DNA of 64,000 bases from Bacteroidota bacterium (GTDB lineage Bacteria > Bacteroidota > Bacteroidia > Cytophagales > Cyclobacteriaceae). The DNA lies in the NCBI GenBank assembly GCA_018266055.1, contig JAFDYT010000005.1, positions 186,001 to 250,000 on the forward strand, in the 5' to 3' direction. Positions 9,000 to 17,860 of this stretch are shown one piece after another (within the stretch, counting starts at the first letter, position 1; each line of letters opens with the position of its first letter). Both the position numbers and the translations under genes were made by a program. The notes under the pieces were generated by a model. That model saw only the letters and a program-made list of their open reading frames with translations, was not told where the DNA came from and did no database searches.

Positions 9000-9623
9000 G
9001 TGCAAGCAATAAAACAATCAAGTATTTCTACACTTCCCGTGATGGAAGACTTCTACACCATTCAAGGTGAAGGATTCTATCAGGGTCACGCTGCTTACTT
9101 CGTTCGGCTTGGCGGCTGTGATGTAGGCTGCGTGTGGTGCGATGTGAAAGAGTCATGGGATGTGGAGTCGCATCCTAAAATGGAAATAAAAGACATTGTT
9201 GCAAAGGCGAAATCCTCAGGAACAGAAATCGTAGTAGTAACTGGCGGCGAACCGGCCATGCACAATCTTGCCTCACTTACCGCTGCGTTGCGCGAGGCGG
9301 GTTTGAAGACCAACATCGAAACTTCTGGAGTTTATCCTTTGACAGGCGAGTGGGATTGGGTTTGTTTCTCGCCCAAAAAATTTAAAGCGCCTCACGATTC
9401 TGTTTTTCCGTTGGCCAACGAATTGAAAGTGATCGTATATCACAAAAGTGATTTGGCGTGGGCCGAAGAACTTGCTTCACGTGCAAACACCTCTTGTAAA
9501 TTATTTTTGCAGCCAGAGTGGTCGAAGGAAAAAGAAATGGTGCCACTGATCATTGATTATGTAAAGGCAAACTCAAAGTGGCAAGTGTCGCTGCAGATTC
9601 ATAAGTACATGAATATTCCGTAA
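9000..9623 (+). CDS. queE: 7-carboxy-7-deazaguanine synthase QueE
   Basis: About 207 residues from GTG 9000. This is the radical-SAM enzyme that contracts 6-carboxytetrahydropterin to 7-carboxy-7-deazaguanine in queuosine synthesis. The substrate-binding FYTIQGEGFYQG is followed by the reduced 4Fe-4S motif C-x3-C-x2-C (Cys40, 44, 47) and a VVTGGEPAMH segment that contacts SAM. The C-terminal QPEW...SLQIHKYMNIP is also typical. Start is not certain: GTG 9000 gives the family length, while ATG 9042 would remove 14 residues but keep all motifs. Its substrate is made by QueD, encoded at 14165-14584. Confidence 0.94.
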   Translation: MQAIKQSSISTLPVMEDFYTIQGEGFYQGHAAYFVRLGGCDVGCVWCDVKESWDVESHPKMEIKDIVAKAKSSGTEIVVVTGGEPAMHNLASLTAALREAGLKTNIETSGVYPLTGEWDWVCFSPKKFKAPHDSVFPLANELKVIVYHKSDLAWAEELASRANTSCKLFLQPEWSKEKEMVPLIIDYVKANSKWQVSLQIHKYMNIP

Positions 9624-9637
9624 CCTAGAAGCATTGA

Positions 9638-10606
9638 ATGACGCTTTCAGAATTTGAATCAACGCTAAATCATTGGGGACAGGAGCAAGTCCCTTTTTTG
9701 TTTTTGGTTGACTTTGAAAGGGAGCGACCACTGGCATGGAAGATCAATGATGTGCCGTCCGAAATTTTATACTCTGTACGTGGATTTAGCAATCGTTCTG
9801 CGGCCGTCCAGAAAAATAAAACGGTGAAGCTTCGCCAACATCCCATTTCTTTGTCGACATACAAAACAAAATTTGACTACGTAAAGAAAAAAATTACACT
9901 TGGCGATTCGTACTTGACAAACCTGACGGTCAAGACGAAGATTGAAATAGACGCTTCACTCGAAGAACTTTTCCTGGCAAGTCACGCCGATTATAAATTA
10001 TGTTGGAAAAATAAATTCCTCGTCTTTTCGCCGGAGACTTTTGTTCAGATAAGAGATGGGAAAATATTTTCATTTCCCATGAAAGGAACAATCGATGCGT
10101 CAATACCCGCGGCCTCCAAAATAATATTAGAGAATCCCAAAGAACTTTCGGAACACGTCACCATCGTGGATCTTATTCGCAACGACCTGAGTGCGGTAGC
10201 TGCCGACGTTCGGGTAAGCCGCTTTCGGTTTATCTCGGAGATAAAAAATCCACAAAAAAATCTTCTGCAGGTAAGTTCAGAGATTGTAGGTTCGCTTGCG
10301 CATGATTATAAAAGTCGGCTGGGTACAATCCTTACTACCCTGCTACCCGCCGGATCTATAAGTGGCGCGCCCAAAAAGAAGACGGCTGAAATTATTGCTG
10401 AAGCCGAAGGCGAGAAAAGGAATTATTATACGGGCGTTTTTGGTTACTTTGATGGAACAAATCTGGACAGCGCGGTGATGATTCGATTTATTGAACAAGA
10501 GATGAACCAATTTTATTACCGAAGCGGAGGTGGTATTACGGCGCAAAGCGAAGTAGAAAAAGAATATCACGAGGTTCTCGATAAAATTTATGTACCGGTT
10601 TATTGA
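9638..10606 (+). CDS. pabB: Aminodeoxychorismate synthase component I-like (PabB)
   Basis: 322 residues, shorter than full anthranilate synthase-like enzymes because the N-terminal domain is reduced. It has the chorismate-binding core: FSFPMKGTIDASIP, VDLIRNDLSAVA, LLPAGSISGAPKKKTAEII, and the C-terminal YRSGGGITAQSEVEKEYHE. It converts chorismate to 4-amino-4-deoxychorismate for folate. Ammonia normally comes from PabA, which is not in this window. Its 3' end overlaps the start of the class IV aminotransferase gene by 17 bases, which supports the p-aminobenzoate assignment over isochorismate or anthranilate synthase. Confidence 0.9.
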   Translation: MTLSEFESTLNHWGQEQVPFLFLVDFERERPLAWKINDVPSEILYSVRGFSNRSAAVQKNKTVKLRQHPISLSTYKTKFDYVKKKITLGDSYLTNLTVKTKIEIDASLEELFLASHADYKLCWKNKFLVFSPETFVQIRDGKIFSFPMKGTIDASIPAASKIILENPKELSEHVTIVDLIRNDLSAVAADVRVSRFRFISEIKNPQKNLLQVSSEIVGSLAHDYKSRLGTILTTLLPAGSISGAPKKKTAEIIAEAEGEKRNYYTGVFGYFDGTNLDSAVMIRFIEQEMNQFYYRSGGGITAQSEVEKEYHEVLDKIYVPVY

Positions 10607-11186
10607 AACGATAAGACTGGAGAATGGAAAATTCGGCGACCTGAGTTATCACGAGGCGCGGATGAATAAGGCTGTTGCCGAAGTCCTTCGGCTGAATCGG
10701 TCTGTCAACCTCGAAGAGATTCTGGCCATGGAAAATTTCCCTGCGTCCGGCCTTCACAAAGTTCGCTTGGTATACAGCACTGAAGTGCACACAGTGGAGG
10801 TGACTCCTTACTCACCGCGCAGCGTGGAGTCGTTGAAGATTGTTCACTCCGATACCATCTCCTATTCCCACAAGTTTGAAGATCGCCAGCAGTTGAATAA
10901 TCTTTTTGAGCAGCGGGGCACGTGCGACGATGTTATTATTGTGAAAGACAATCTCATCACTGATTCGTCGTATGCAAATCTGGCATTCAAAATTAAAGAT
11001 CGCTGGGTCACGCCTCGTTCCTATCTTCTTAATGGTACAATGCGGCAGCAGCTCATTGACAAAAAAATAATTACCGAAGATCATATCGCCTTGCGAGATC
11101 TGGAACGTTATGAATCGGTGAAGCTGATCAATGCCATGCTTGGTTTTGACGGCCCTGAAATTGAAGTATCAAAAATTGTTAAGTAG
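10590..11186 (+). CDS. pabC: Class IV aminotransferase, probable aminodeoxychorismate lyase (PabC)
   Basis: 198 residues, shorter than the ~270 of E. coli PabC and typical of the compact Bacteroidota form. The PLP-binding Lys is in SYSHKFEDRQQLN (about residue 94). ITDSSYANLAF corresponds to the usual T-E-x-x-x-x-N cofactor segment, with Asp in place of Glu. Overlap with pabB strongly suggests it splits off pyruvate from aminodeoxychorismate to give p-aminobenzoate. A branched-chain or D-amino-acid transaminase is the alternative, less likely given the context. Confidence 0.86.
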   Translation: MYRFIETIRLENGKFGDLSYHEARMNKAVAEVLRLNRSVNLEEILAMENFPASGLHKVRLVYSTEVHTVEVTPYSPRSVESLKIVHSDTISYSHKFEDRQQLNNLFEQRGTCDDVIIVKDNLITDSSYANLAFKIKDRWVTPRSYLLNGTMRQQLIDKKIITEDHIALRDLERYESVKLINAMLGFDGPEIEVSKIVK

Positions 11187-11194
11187 TTTTGGTA

Positions 11195-13090
11195 ATGAAC
11201 AAATCCTTTCTGTTGATTTTTATTCTTTGTGGTATCACCGTGGGGCTAGCGCAACCACTGAGTACCAAAAATAAAAAAGCGATTGATCTCTACATCGAGG
11301 CCGACAACTTTCGGGTACGCGGTCAGTTTGATCAGGCAATCAAACTTTTAAAGCAGGCCATCGACAAAGATAAAAAATTTGAAGAGGCCTATTATCGATT
11401 GGCTACTACTTACCGCAACAGCGGTGATATCAAATCTTCAAGCGAGAGTTTTGAAAAAGCACTTGCGCTGACACCTTATCCTTTGAAACAGAAGGTTTAT
11501 AATTTTTCGTTGGGCGATAATTACATTCGCCAAGGGCTTTATGAAAAGGCAAAAACCAACCTGGAAAAATTTCTTGCGATTGAAAAAACTGACAAAGCGA
11601 AAATCGATCAAGTGTTGCTTTGGAAGTCGCAAGCGGAATATGGTCTCGCTCATCAGGGTGAAAACGCTGGCTACAAAATCAAAGTCCTTAATGACACCGT
11701 GAACAAATATCCGATGCAATATTTTCCGTGCATCACCGCCGACGGTTTGAATTTGATTTTCACGGTACGGTACGGACATGCCCACAACGATAACGAGGAT
11801 ATCTTCATTTCAAAGAAAGACGATCGGGGAAGGTGGAAGGCGCCATTACCTCTTTCTGAAAACATCAATAGCGATTATCGCGAAGGAGCAAGCAGTATTT
11901 CAGCCGATGGACGGCATCTGATCTTCACCATCTGCGGACCGCGCGGTTGCGATTTGTATGAAAGTGAAAAGGAAGGTGACGTATGGAAGAAACCTAAGAA
12001 CCTAGGCCCTGCGGTGAACGGTTCGGGATGGGAGGCGCAGCCTTCGCTTTCGGCGGATGGGAATGAACTTTATTTTGTGAGCGATCGCAAAGGTGGAGTA
12101 GGAGGCTATGACATCTGGTTTTCTAAAAAGGATTCAACAGGTGCCTGGACCAAAGCTGTGAACGTAGGAAAACCCGTCAACACCAAATTTGATGAGATGG
12201 CACCGTACATTCATGTGAATAACAAGAATCTTTATTTCGCTTCCAATGGAATGCCCGGCTTTGGCGGCTTCGATATTTATTCTTCCGAGAAAAGTAATGG
12301 ACAATGGCTGTCGCCCGAAAATCTTGGTGCGCCGCTCAACGATTATGAAGACCAGTATTCATTTGCGGTGAGCAGCGATGGCTCGCGTGCCTATTATTCC
12401 CGCGAAGAGGGAGGCAATCACAGCAAGATTTATCAAACTGAGATACCAAAAAATCTTCAGGTGCGTAGTCGCGGCAACGTGGTGCAAGGTGTGGTCATCA
12501 ATAGTCAAACCAAGGCGGCATTGCAGGCGCAGGTTGAGTTATTTGATCTTAAAACCGGCGAGCGTATTTCCGTAGTTACATCTGATTCCATAAATGGTCG
12601 ATACCTCGTGGTGGTGCCGGGCAAATCCGAGTATGCGTTCCACGTCAGTGAGCCAGGATATCTTTTTTTCTCGCAACATTTTAATTACGAAGAAAAAGAC
12701 CTTGATCAGCCTCTGGTGATTGATATTGCTCTTCAACCAATCACTAAGAATGCAGTGACAGTATTGAACAACATTTTCTTTGAATTCAATAAATCGGATA
12801 TCAACCAGCGCTCTTACCCGGAACTTGATGAGGTGGCGAAATTTTTGAAGGAGAATCCCAAAATCAAAGTAGAGATTAGCGGGCATACCGATAATGTGGG
12901 GGTGGAGAATTACAATCAGCAGCTTTCGCTGAAGCGCGCGCAGTCGGTGGTGAATTATTTTCTATCCAAAGGAATTACGGCCACGCAGCTAACCCAAATC
13001 GGTTACGGCTCGAAGAAGCCCATTAAGCCAAACGATACGGAAGAGAATCGTCAGGTGAACCGACGGATTGAATTCAAGATTCTGGAGTAA
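11195..13090 (+). CDS. TPR-PD40-OmpA outer membrane protein
   Basis: About 631 residues from ATG 11195 (a TTG at 11189 is also in frame). A Sec signal peptide (ends near GLAQ) is followed by TPR-like helices (about 28-130), then WD40-like PD40 beta-propeller repeats. Repeat units such as SADGRHLIFTICGPRG, SADGNELYFVSDRKGGVGGYDIW and LYFASNGMPGFGGFDIY are visible. A short carboxypeptidase-regulatory-like beta domain (about 425-500) and a C-terminal OmpA domain with EISGHTDNVG, LSLKRAQSV and NRRIEF complete the chain. This layout is common in Bacteroidota, including PorE-like type IX secretion components and gliding proteins. The OmpA end should bind peptidoglycan. The exact role is not fixed by sequence. 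Confidence 0.9.
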   Translation: MNKSFLLIFILCGITVGLAQPLSTKNKKAIDLYIEADNFRVRGQFDQAIKLLKQAIDKDKKFEEAYYRLATTYRNSGDIKSSSESFEKALALTPYPLKQKVYNFSLGDNYIRQGLYEKAKTNLEKFLAIEKTDKAKIDQVLLWKSQAEYGLAHQGENAGYKIKVLNDTVNKYPMQYFPCITADGLNLIFTVRYGHAHNDNEDIFISKKDDRGRWKAPLPLSENINSDYREGASSISADGRHLIFTICGPRGCDLYESEKEGDVWKKPKNLGPAVNGSGWEAQPSLSADGNELYFVSDRKGGVGGYDIWFSKKDSTGAWTKAVNVGKPVNTKFDEMAPYIHVNNKNLYFASNGMPGFGGFDIYSSEKSNGQWLSPENLGAPLNDYEDQYSFAVSSDGSRAYYSREEGGNHSKIYQTEIPKNLQVRSRGNVVQGVVINSQTKAALQAQVELFDLKTGERISVVTSDSINGRYLVVVPGKSEYAFHVSEPGYLFFSQHFNYEEKDLDQPLVIDIALQPITKNAVTVLNNIFFEFNKSDINQRSYPELDEVAKFLKENPKIKVEISGHTDNVGVENYNQQLSLKRAQSVVNYFLSKGITATQLTQIGYGSKKPIKPNDTEENRQVNRRIEFKILE

Positions 13091-13093
13091 CGC

Positions 13094-14068
13094 CTAGTAA
13101 GGTTTTAACCCTTGGAGTAAATAATTCTTCACGTAGTCCTCAGTTCCTTCTTCCAGCGAGTGAAAGGGTTTTGAATATCCGATCTTCTTCAACTTCTCCA
13201 TGTTGGCTTCGGTGAAGTACTGATACTTGTCGCGGATATCGGCCGGCGTGTCAATAAATTCAATATCTTCTTTTTTGCCCATGGCTTTAAAAACTGCTTT
13301 GGTCAAAGCCAAAAACGTACGCGCTTTGCCAGAGCCAAGATTGTAGATGCCTGAGTTTTTCCTGTGGTGCATTAAAAAAATACATACTTCCACCACATCT
13401 TTCACATAGACAAAGTCGCGCATCTGTTCGCCGTCTTTGAATTCGGGGTTGTGAGACCTGAATAATTTCATCTTGTCGGTTTTGCCGATCTGGTTGAATG
13501 CATGCCAGATTACCGAGGCCATCCTTCCTTTATGATATTCATTAGGGCCGTACACGTTAAAGAATTTCAAACCTGCCCAAAAGAAAGGCTTGTCTTTTTC
13601 TGCCAACGACCACACGTCAAAATCCTGCTTGGATTGACCGTAAGGATTGAGCGGCTTAAGCGAATGAATTTTTGACTCATCGTCGTCGTAGCCCATTTCG
13701 CCAAGTCCGTACGTCGCCGCCGACGAAGCATAAACCAGCGGGATCTGATATTGAATACATCGCTTCCAGATGTCCTGAGTGTATTGCGTGTTCATCCGGT
13801 GGAGCAGCGCCGTATCAAACTCGGCGGTATCGGTTTTGGCGCCGATGTGAAAGATAAACTCCACGAGTTCGTTGTTTTTGTCGAGCCATTCCATGAAAAC
13901 ATCACGGTCAACAAATTCCTGAATTTTGGCACCTTCCAGATTTTTTTCCTTGGCAGGAATATGGAATTTATCCACCGCAATAATGGCGTTGAAATTATCG
14001 CGGTTGAGTCGTTTAATGAGGCAACTTCCAATAAAACCGGCGGCTCCTGTTACGATGATCATGGGCAT
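13094..14068 (-). CDS. hldD: ADP-L-glycero-D-manno-heptose-6-epimerase (HldD)
   Basis: 324 residues from ATG 14068 (or 322 from 14062). An extended short-chain dehydrogenase with the N-terminal NAD(P)-binding IIVTGAAGFIGSCLIKRL, the Ser in YASSAATYG, the catalytic Tyr-x3-Lys in NPYGQSKQDFD and KFFNVYGPNEYHKGRMASV, which is diagnostic for HldD. It epimerises ADP-D-glycero-D-manno-heptose, the last step before heptose is added to the lipopolysaccharide core. Convergent with the PD40-OmpA gene (3 bases apart). The longer frame to 14083 is excluded because it would overlap the putative promoter. Confidence 0.93.
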   Translation of the reverse strand: MPMIIVTGAAGFIGSCLIKRLNRDNFNAIIAVDKFHIPAKEKNLEGAKIQEFVDRDVFMEWLDKNNELVEFIFHIGAKTDTAEFDTALLHRMNTQYTQDIWKRCIQYQIPLVYASSAATYGLGEMGYDDDESKIHSLKPLNPYGQSKQDFDVWSLAEKDKPFFWAGLKFFNVYGPNEYHKGRMASVIWHAFNQIGKTDKMKLFRSHNPEFKDGEQMRDFVYVKDVVEVCIFLMHHRKNSGIYNLGSGKARTFLALTKAVFKAMGKKEDIEFIDTPADIRDKYQYFTEANMEKLKKIGYSKPFHSLEEGTEDYVKNYLLQGLKPY

Positions 14069-14082
14069 TCTTTTTTCGAGCA

Positions 14083-14090
14083 CAAAAATA
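14083..14090 (-). promoter_or_regulatory. Putative -7 box TATTTTTG for hldD
   Basis: On the minus strand the sequence is TATTTTTG, an exact TAnnTTTG match, ending 14 bases before ATG 14068. With the queD box at 14138-14145 it forms a compact divergent promoter region. Confidence 0.4.
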
Positions 14091-14137
14091 AGTTATTCCC
14101 GCCGATCCGGGGAAACTGTTCAACGAAACCTGATCGC

Positions 14138-14145
14138 TATATTTG
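14138..14145 (+). promoter_or_regulatory. Putative -7 box TATATTTG for queD
   Basis: Exact TAnnTTTG match, 19 bases before ATG 14165. It explains why translation should begin at 14165, although the frame stays open far upstream across hldD. Confidence 0.5.
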
Positions 14146-14164
14146 TATTCGATTTTTTAAAGCT

Positions 14165-14584
14165 ATGGTTTACGTAAGCCGCAAAGAGCATTTCAACGCA
14201 GCGCATAAGTTGTATAATCCTGCGTGGAGCAAGGAGAAGAACGTGGAGGTTTTTGGCCCTTGTGCCAACGAAAACTGGCATGGCCATAATTTTGAGGTGA
14301 TCATCACGGTGAAAGGCAAACCCGATCCGGATACCGGGTTTGTAATCGATTTGAAAAAATTGAGCACGCTGATTCGAAGAGAAGTGGTGGATCAGCTTGA
14401 TCATAAAAATCTGAATCTGGATGTTCCGTTCATGAAGGATAAAATGGCGAGTACCGAGATCATTGCGCAGGAAATCTGGAAAATCCTGGAGCCGAAGATC
14501 GGAACTATTTCAGCCTTTGGCCGGTTGCACTCGGTGAAATTGTATGAAACTCCGCGCAATTACGTCGAGTACTTGGGCGAATAA
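14165..14584 (+). CDS. queD: 6-carboxy-5,6,7,8-tetrahydropterin synthase (QueD)
   Basis: 139 residues from ATG 14165, the usual size for the 6-pyruvoyl-tetrahydropterin synthase fold. Zinc ligands are His14 in HFNAAH and His39/His41 in NWHGHNF; the catalytic Cys33 lies in GPCANENWHGHN. The C-terminal KLYETPRNYVEY holds the pterin-anchoring Glu. It converts dihydroneopterin triphosphate to 6-carboxytetrahydropterin, the substrate of QueE encoded 5 kb away. A moonlighting role in folate synthesis cannot be excluded. lpxB begins 11 bases after its stop, so they probably share a transcript. Confidence 0.93.
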   Translation: MVYVSRKEHFNAAHKLYNPAWSKEKNVEVFGPCANENWHGHNFEVIITVKGKPDPDTGFVIDLKKLSTLIRREVVDQLDHKNLNLDVPFMKDKMASTEIIAQEIWKILEPKIGTISAFGRLHSVKLYETPRNYVEYLGE

Positions 14585-14595
14585 AACAAAAGCAT

Positions 14596-15708
14596 TTGAA
14601 ACTTTACATTGTAGCAGGCGAGCGATCGGGCGATTTGCACGGAAGTAATCTGGTGAAGGCACTGAAGGCGATTGATCCCACGGTGTCGGTGCGCGGCTTC
14701 GGCGGCGAAGAAATGCAGAAAGCCGGCGTAGATATTTTTGTTCACTATGAGAAACTTGCCTTCATGGGGTTTCTCTCGCTAGTCACCAAGACGTTCACCA
14801 TCTTCAAATACATCAGCCTGTGCCGCAACGATATTCAACAGTTTCAGCCTGACGCGGTGATCTTGATAGACTACGGCGGTTTCAACACGCGCATCGCCAA
14901 GTTTGCCAAGCCGGCAGGCTACAAAGTATTTTTTTACATTCCTCCCAAAGTGTGGGCGTGGTATCAGGCGCGGGCTTTTGGTTTGAAAAAATGTGTCGAC
15001 CGGCTATTTGTGATCCTTCCTTTTGAGAAAAAATTTTACAAAGAAAAAGTAGGTTGGGATGTAGACTATGTGGGAAACCCAGTGCTTGACGCCATCAAGT
15101 CGTTTAAGGCAGATCCAGACTTTGCGTCGAAGAACCTGATCGACCGCACTCGCAAGGTAGTGGCGTTGCTGCCCGGCAGCCGCAAAATGGAGCTGAAACG
15201 AATGGTGCCGATGATGGCCGAAGTGGTAAAAAATAACCCGGAGCATCAGTACGTCGTAGCCGCTGTCGATAATTTGCCCAAAGAATTGTACCAGCCACTG
15301 GCCGATATTCCTTCTGTAAAATTTGTTTTCAATGCGTCGTACGATCTTCTTTCCATTGCCGACGCAGCCGTAGTGACGTCGGGAACGGCAACGCTCGAAA
15401 CCGGAATTTTTAAAGTGCCTCAGGTAGTGGTGTATAAAATGGGTGCAGGGGAATACGCCATAGTCAGCCGATTGGTGCGCGTGAGATTTATTTCGCTTAT
15501 CAACCTTATCGCCGATAAGGAAGTGATCAAAGAGCTTATTCAGAGCGAAGCGCAGCCCCAACGAATTTCAAATGAATTGTTGCTTTTATTAGCCGAAGGC
15601 GAATACCGGACAAAAATGCGCAACGAGTACGACCTTATTTTTAATACCCTTGATACAGGCTCAGCATCTGAGAACACTGCACGACTAATGCTGCAGGCGC
15701 TTCGGTAA
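14596..15708 (+). CDS. lpxB: Lipid-A-disaccharide synthase (LpxB)
   Basis: 370 residues beginning at TTG 14596; the usual N-terminus MKxYIVAGExSGDLHG fits this start exactly. GT19 signatures include VAGERSGDLHGSNLVKAL, VRGFGGEEMQKAGV, ILIDYGGFNTRIAKFAK, YYIPPKVWAWYQ-like FFYIPPKVWAWYQARA, VGNPVLD, LLPGSRKMELKRM and VTSGTATLETGIF. It joins UDP-diacylglucosamine and lipid X at the cytoplasmic face of the inner membrane to form the lipid A disaccharide. Together with hldD it indicates a complete lipopolysaccharide-type outer membrane. Confidence 0.96.
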   Translation: MKLYIVAGERSGDLHGSNLVKALKAIDPTVSVRGFGGEEMQKAGVDIFVHYEKLAFMGFLSLVTKTFTIFKYISLCRNDIQQFQPDAVILIDYGGFNTRIAKFAKPAGYKVFFYIPPKVWAWYQARAFGLKKCVDRLFVILPFEKKFYKEKVGWDVDYVGNPVLDAIKSFKADPDFASKNLIDRTRKVVALLPGSRKMELKRMVPMMAEVVKNNPEHQYVVAAVDNLPKELYQPLADIPSVKFVFNASYDLLSIADAAVVTSGTATLETGIFKVPQVVVYKMGAGEYAIVSRLVRVRFISLINLIADKEVIKELIQSEAQPQRISNELLLLLAEGEYRTKMRNEYDLIFNTLDTGSASENTARLMLQALR

Positions 15709-15719
15709 GGACTTACCCC

Positions 15720-15737
15720 ATCCGTGCTGGTACGGAG
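15720..15737. repeat. 18-bp intergenic repeat, copy 1 (inverted copy at 35374-35391)
   Basis: The 18 bases starting ATCCGTGCTGG occur again as a perfect reverse complement at 35374-35391. Each copy lies 11-16 bases after a stop codon and contains TCCGT/ACGGA arms around a six-base loop, so it may form a small hairpin. No T-run follows, so it is not a standard terminator. Confidence 0.6.
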
Positions 15738-15783
15738 AATGAAACAGGTAACTCAGGGTATTTAATCTTCTCTGGGAATATCC

Positions 15784-15791
15784 TAATTTTA
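15784..15791 (+). promoter_or_regulatory. Weak -7 box TAATTTTA
   Basis: One mismatch (last base) to TAnnTTTG, ending 19 bases before ATG 15811. No good -33 element. Reported as a possible promoter only because the preceding gap after lpxB is 102 bases. Confidence 0.25.
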
Positions 15792-15810
15792 ATGTACTAA
15801 CCTAATACCC

Positions 15811-17859
15811 ATGAAGAAACTGCTTCTTGCCACGCTGCTTTTTTCTCCTTTTTTAATCCATGCTCAATCGGAGACAGAAACGTTTGATAATAACGACCGT
15901 GGTTGGACAATGACGTGCGACCAGGACTGTGACCGTAAAATCGAAAACGGAAAGTACATTTTGAAGACCTTCAAAGAAGGTTCTGGCGAATTCAACTTTT
16001 TTCCTGGCTTTTTCGACCCCAACAAAGATTTTACCATGCAGGCAACCTTTGTTCAACGCGATGGTTCGATCAACAACGGTATCGGTCTTTTCTGGGGTTA
16101 TTCTGACAGTAAAAATTATAATGAGTTTATTTTCACCACCAATGGATATTATAAGGTGAATACAAAAGGTTCCGGCGACTGGATAACTACAGAATTAGTA
16201 AAACCGCTCAACCAGGAAAATATCGTCCGTGTTCAGAAAAGAGGCAATTCACTCTTTTGCTATTTGAACGACAACCTAATCTCCACCAACCAGCTTCAAA
16301 GCCTCGGATTTCGGGCCGGATTCATCAACTATACGAACATGACTCTGGAAGTCGATGACTTTTTGCTGGACCAGGACAATAATATTTTAATTGCCGAAAA
16401 CCTGCCGACAGGTCTCATCAAGGAAAATCTGGGAACGACTGTCAACAGTGGAGAGAACGATGTTTCTCCGAATATTTCTGCCGACGGACGCGCCTTGTAT
16501 TTCGTACGCAAAAATCATGAGCAAAACCTTGGCGGGAAAGATGATGCCAGCGATATCTGGGTTTCAAGAAAGTTGGATGGCAAATGGATGACAGCGAAAA
16601 ATATTGGTGCGCCGGTAAATACTACTGGTGTAGACAACCTCACGGCAATAAGCACGGATCAAAATACCATTTACCTGGCGCATGGCAAGCGATTTGTCTA
16701 TTTCAGAAGAACAGCCAACGGCTGGTCGGAGATGAACGACTTGGGATTGGGATACACTACGGAGGCTACCTACATGGAAACGCAATTGTCATCAGATGGA
16801 AAGGTTTTTCTTGCCACGTTGAAGACGCCGAAAAATCTTTACTACAATGAGAAGGTAGATGAGAAAGATATTTATGTGTCGCTGCAGGATAAAGACGGCA
16901 ACTGGGGGAACTTCATCAACCTTGGCCCGGACATCAATACGCTTGGCGACGAAACAAGCCCGTTCCTTTCGCCCGATGGTCGCACGCTTTATTTTTCATC
17001 TGACGGAAGGCCTGGCTACGGCAACAGCGATACATTTATCTCAAAGCGAATTGGTGACGGCTGGTCGCGGTGGACGACTCCGCGAAACCTCGGCCCTGAC
17101 ATCAACACGTCTGAATTTGACGCCTACTATACTGTTCCCGCCTCTGGCGATTATGCCTACATGGTAAGCCGTAAGAACTCCATCGGCAAAGCGGATATAG
17201 TTCGCCTGAAACTGCCTCAGGCACTTAAACCTAATCCGGTGATTCTGGTATTTGGTAAGACCATCAACGCCAAAACCAATGAGCCAGTGACGGCCGAAAT
17301 CCTTCTTGATGATTTGGGCACTGGCAAGGAAGTAGCCGAAGCGCAGTCGAACCCAGGCTCGGGCGAGTTTCACATCGTGCTTCCTTCCGGCGCTAACTAC
17401 GGCTTGCACGCTGCCGCGAAAGGATTTCTCTCCGTCAATGAAAATCTGGAGCTCGCCAGTATCTCTCAATATCAGGAGATGGAAAAAAACCTTCTGCTGT
17501 TGCCGATAGAGGTTGGGGTAAGTCTTCAGCTGAACAACGTTTTCTTTGAGCAAGGCAAGCCTCTGCTGCGGTCAGAATCTTATCCGGAACTTGACCGCCT
17601 GGTAAAAATTCTGAACGACAATCCCGACATGAATATTGAGGTGGCGGGCTATACAGACAACATCGGTCCGCAGACTGCATTGATAAAATTATCTGAAGAT
17701 CGGGCGAATTCGGTAATCAATTACCTGGTGAGTAAACAAGTCAGCAAACATCGCCTTACGGGAAAAGGATACGGCCCGGCTAATCCGATTGTGCGTAACG
17801 ATACCGAAGAGCACCGTAAGATGAACCGGCGCGTAGAGTTTAAGATTACCAAACGGTAA
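15811..17859 (+). CDS. Lectin-like/PD40/OmpA outer membrane protein
   Basis: 682 residues from ATG 15811 with a Sec signal peptide (MKKLLLATLLFSPFLIHAQ). The N-terminal ~170 residues (TFDNNDRGW..., GIGLFWGYSDSKNYNEFIF, DDFLLDQ) resemble the concanavalin-A/LamG-like beta sandwich seen in DUF1080-type proteins. PD40 propeller repeats follow (NISADGRALYFVRKNHE, SPDGRTLYFSSDGRPGYGNSD), then a short beta domain and an OmpA domain (VAGYTDNIG, LSEDRANSVINYL, MNRRVEF). It is a paralogue of the protein at 11195-13090, with the TPR module replaced by a sugar-binding-like fold. It should be peptidoglycan-anchored in the periplasm or outer membrane. Confidence 0.9.
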   Translation: MKKLLLATLLFSPFLIHAQSETETFDNNDRGWTMTCDQDCDRKIENGKYILKTFKEGSGEFNFFPGFFDPNKDFTMQATFVQRDGSINNGIGLFWGYSDSKNYNEFIFTTNGYYKVNTKGSGDWITTELVKPLNQENIVRVQKRGNSLFCYLNDNLISTNQLQSLGFRAGFINYTNMTLEVDDFLLDQDNNILIAENLPTGLIKENLGTTVNSGENDVSPNISADGRALYFVRKNHEQNLGGKDDASDIWVSRKLDGKWMTAKNIGAPVNTTGVDNLTAISTDQNTIYLAHGKRFVYFRRTANGWSEMNDLGLGYTTEATYMETQLSSDGKVFLATLKTPKNLYYNEKVDEKDIYVSLQDKDGNWGNFINLGPDINTLGDETSPFLSPDGRTLYFSSDGRPGYGNSDTFISKRIGDGWSRWTTPRNLGPDINTSEFDAYYTVPASGDYAYMVSRKNSIGKADIVRLKLPQALKPNPVILVFGKTINAKTNEPVTAEILLDDLGTGKEVAEAQSNPGSGEFHIVLPSGANYGLHAAAKGFLSVNENLELASISQYQEMEKNLLLLPIEVGVSLQLNNVFFEQGKPLLRSESYPELDRLVKILNDNPDMNIEVAGYTDNIGPQTALIKLSEDRANSVINYLVSKQVSKHRLTGKGYGPANPIVRNDTEEHRKMNRRVEFKITKR

Positions 17860-17860
17860 T

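Noticed and set aside
13751-14164. Upstream extension of queD across hldD
   Set aside because: A TATATTTG promoter box lies between it and ATG 14165, and the extension has no similarity to the QueD fold.
15004-15561. 185-codon minus-strand open frame
   Set aside because: Antisense to lpxB; His/Phe-rich shadow of the real gene.
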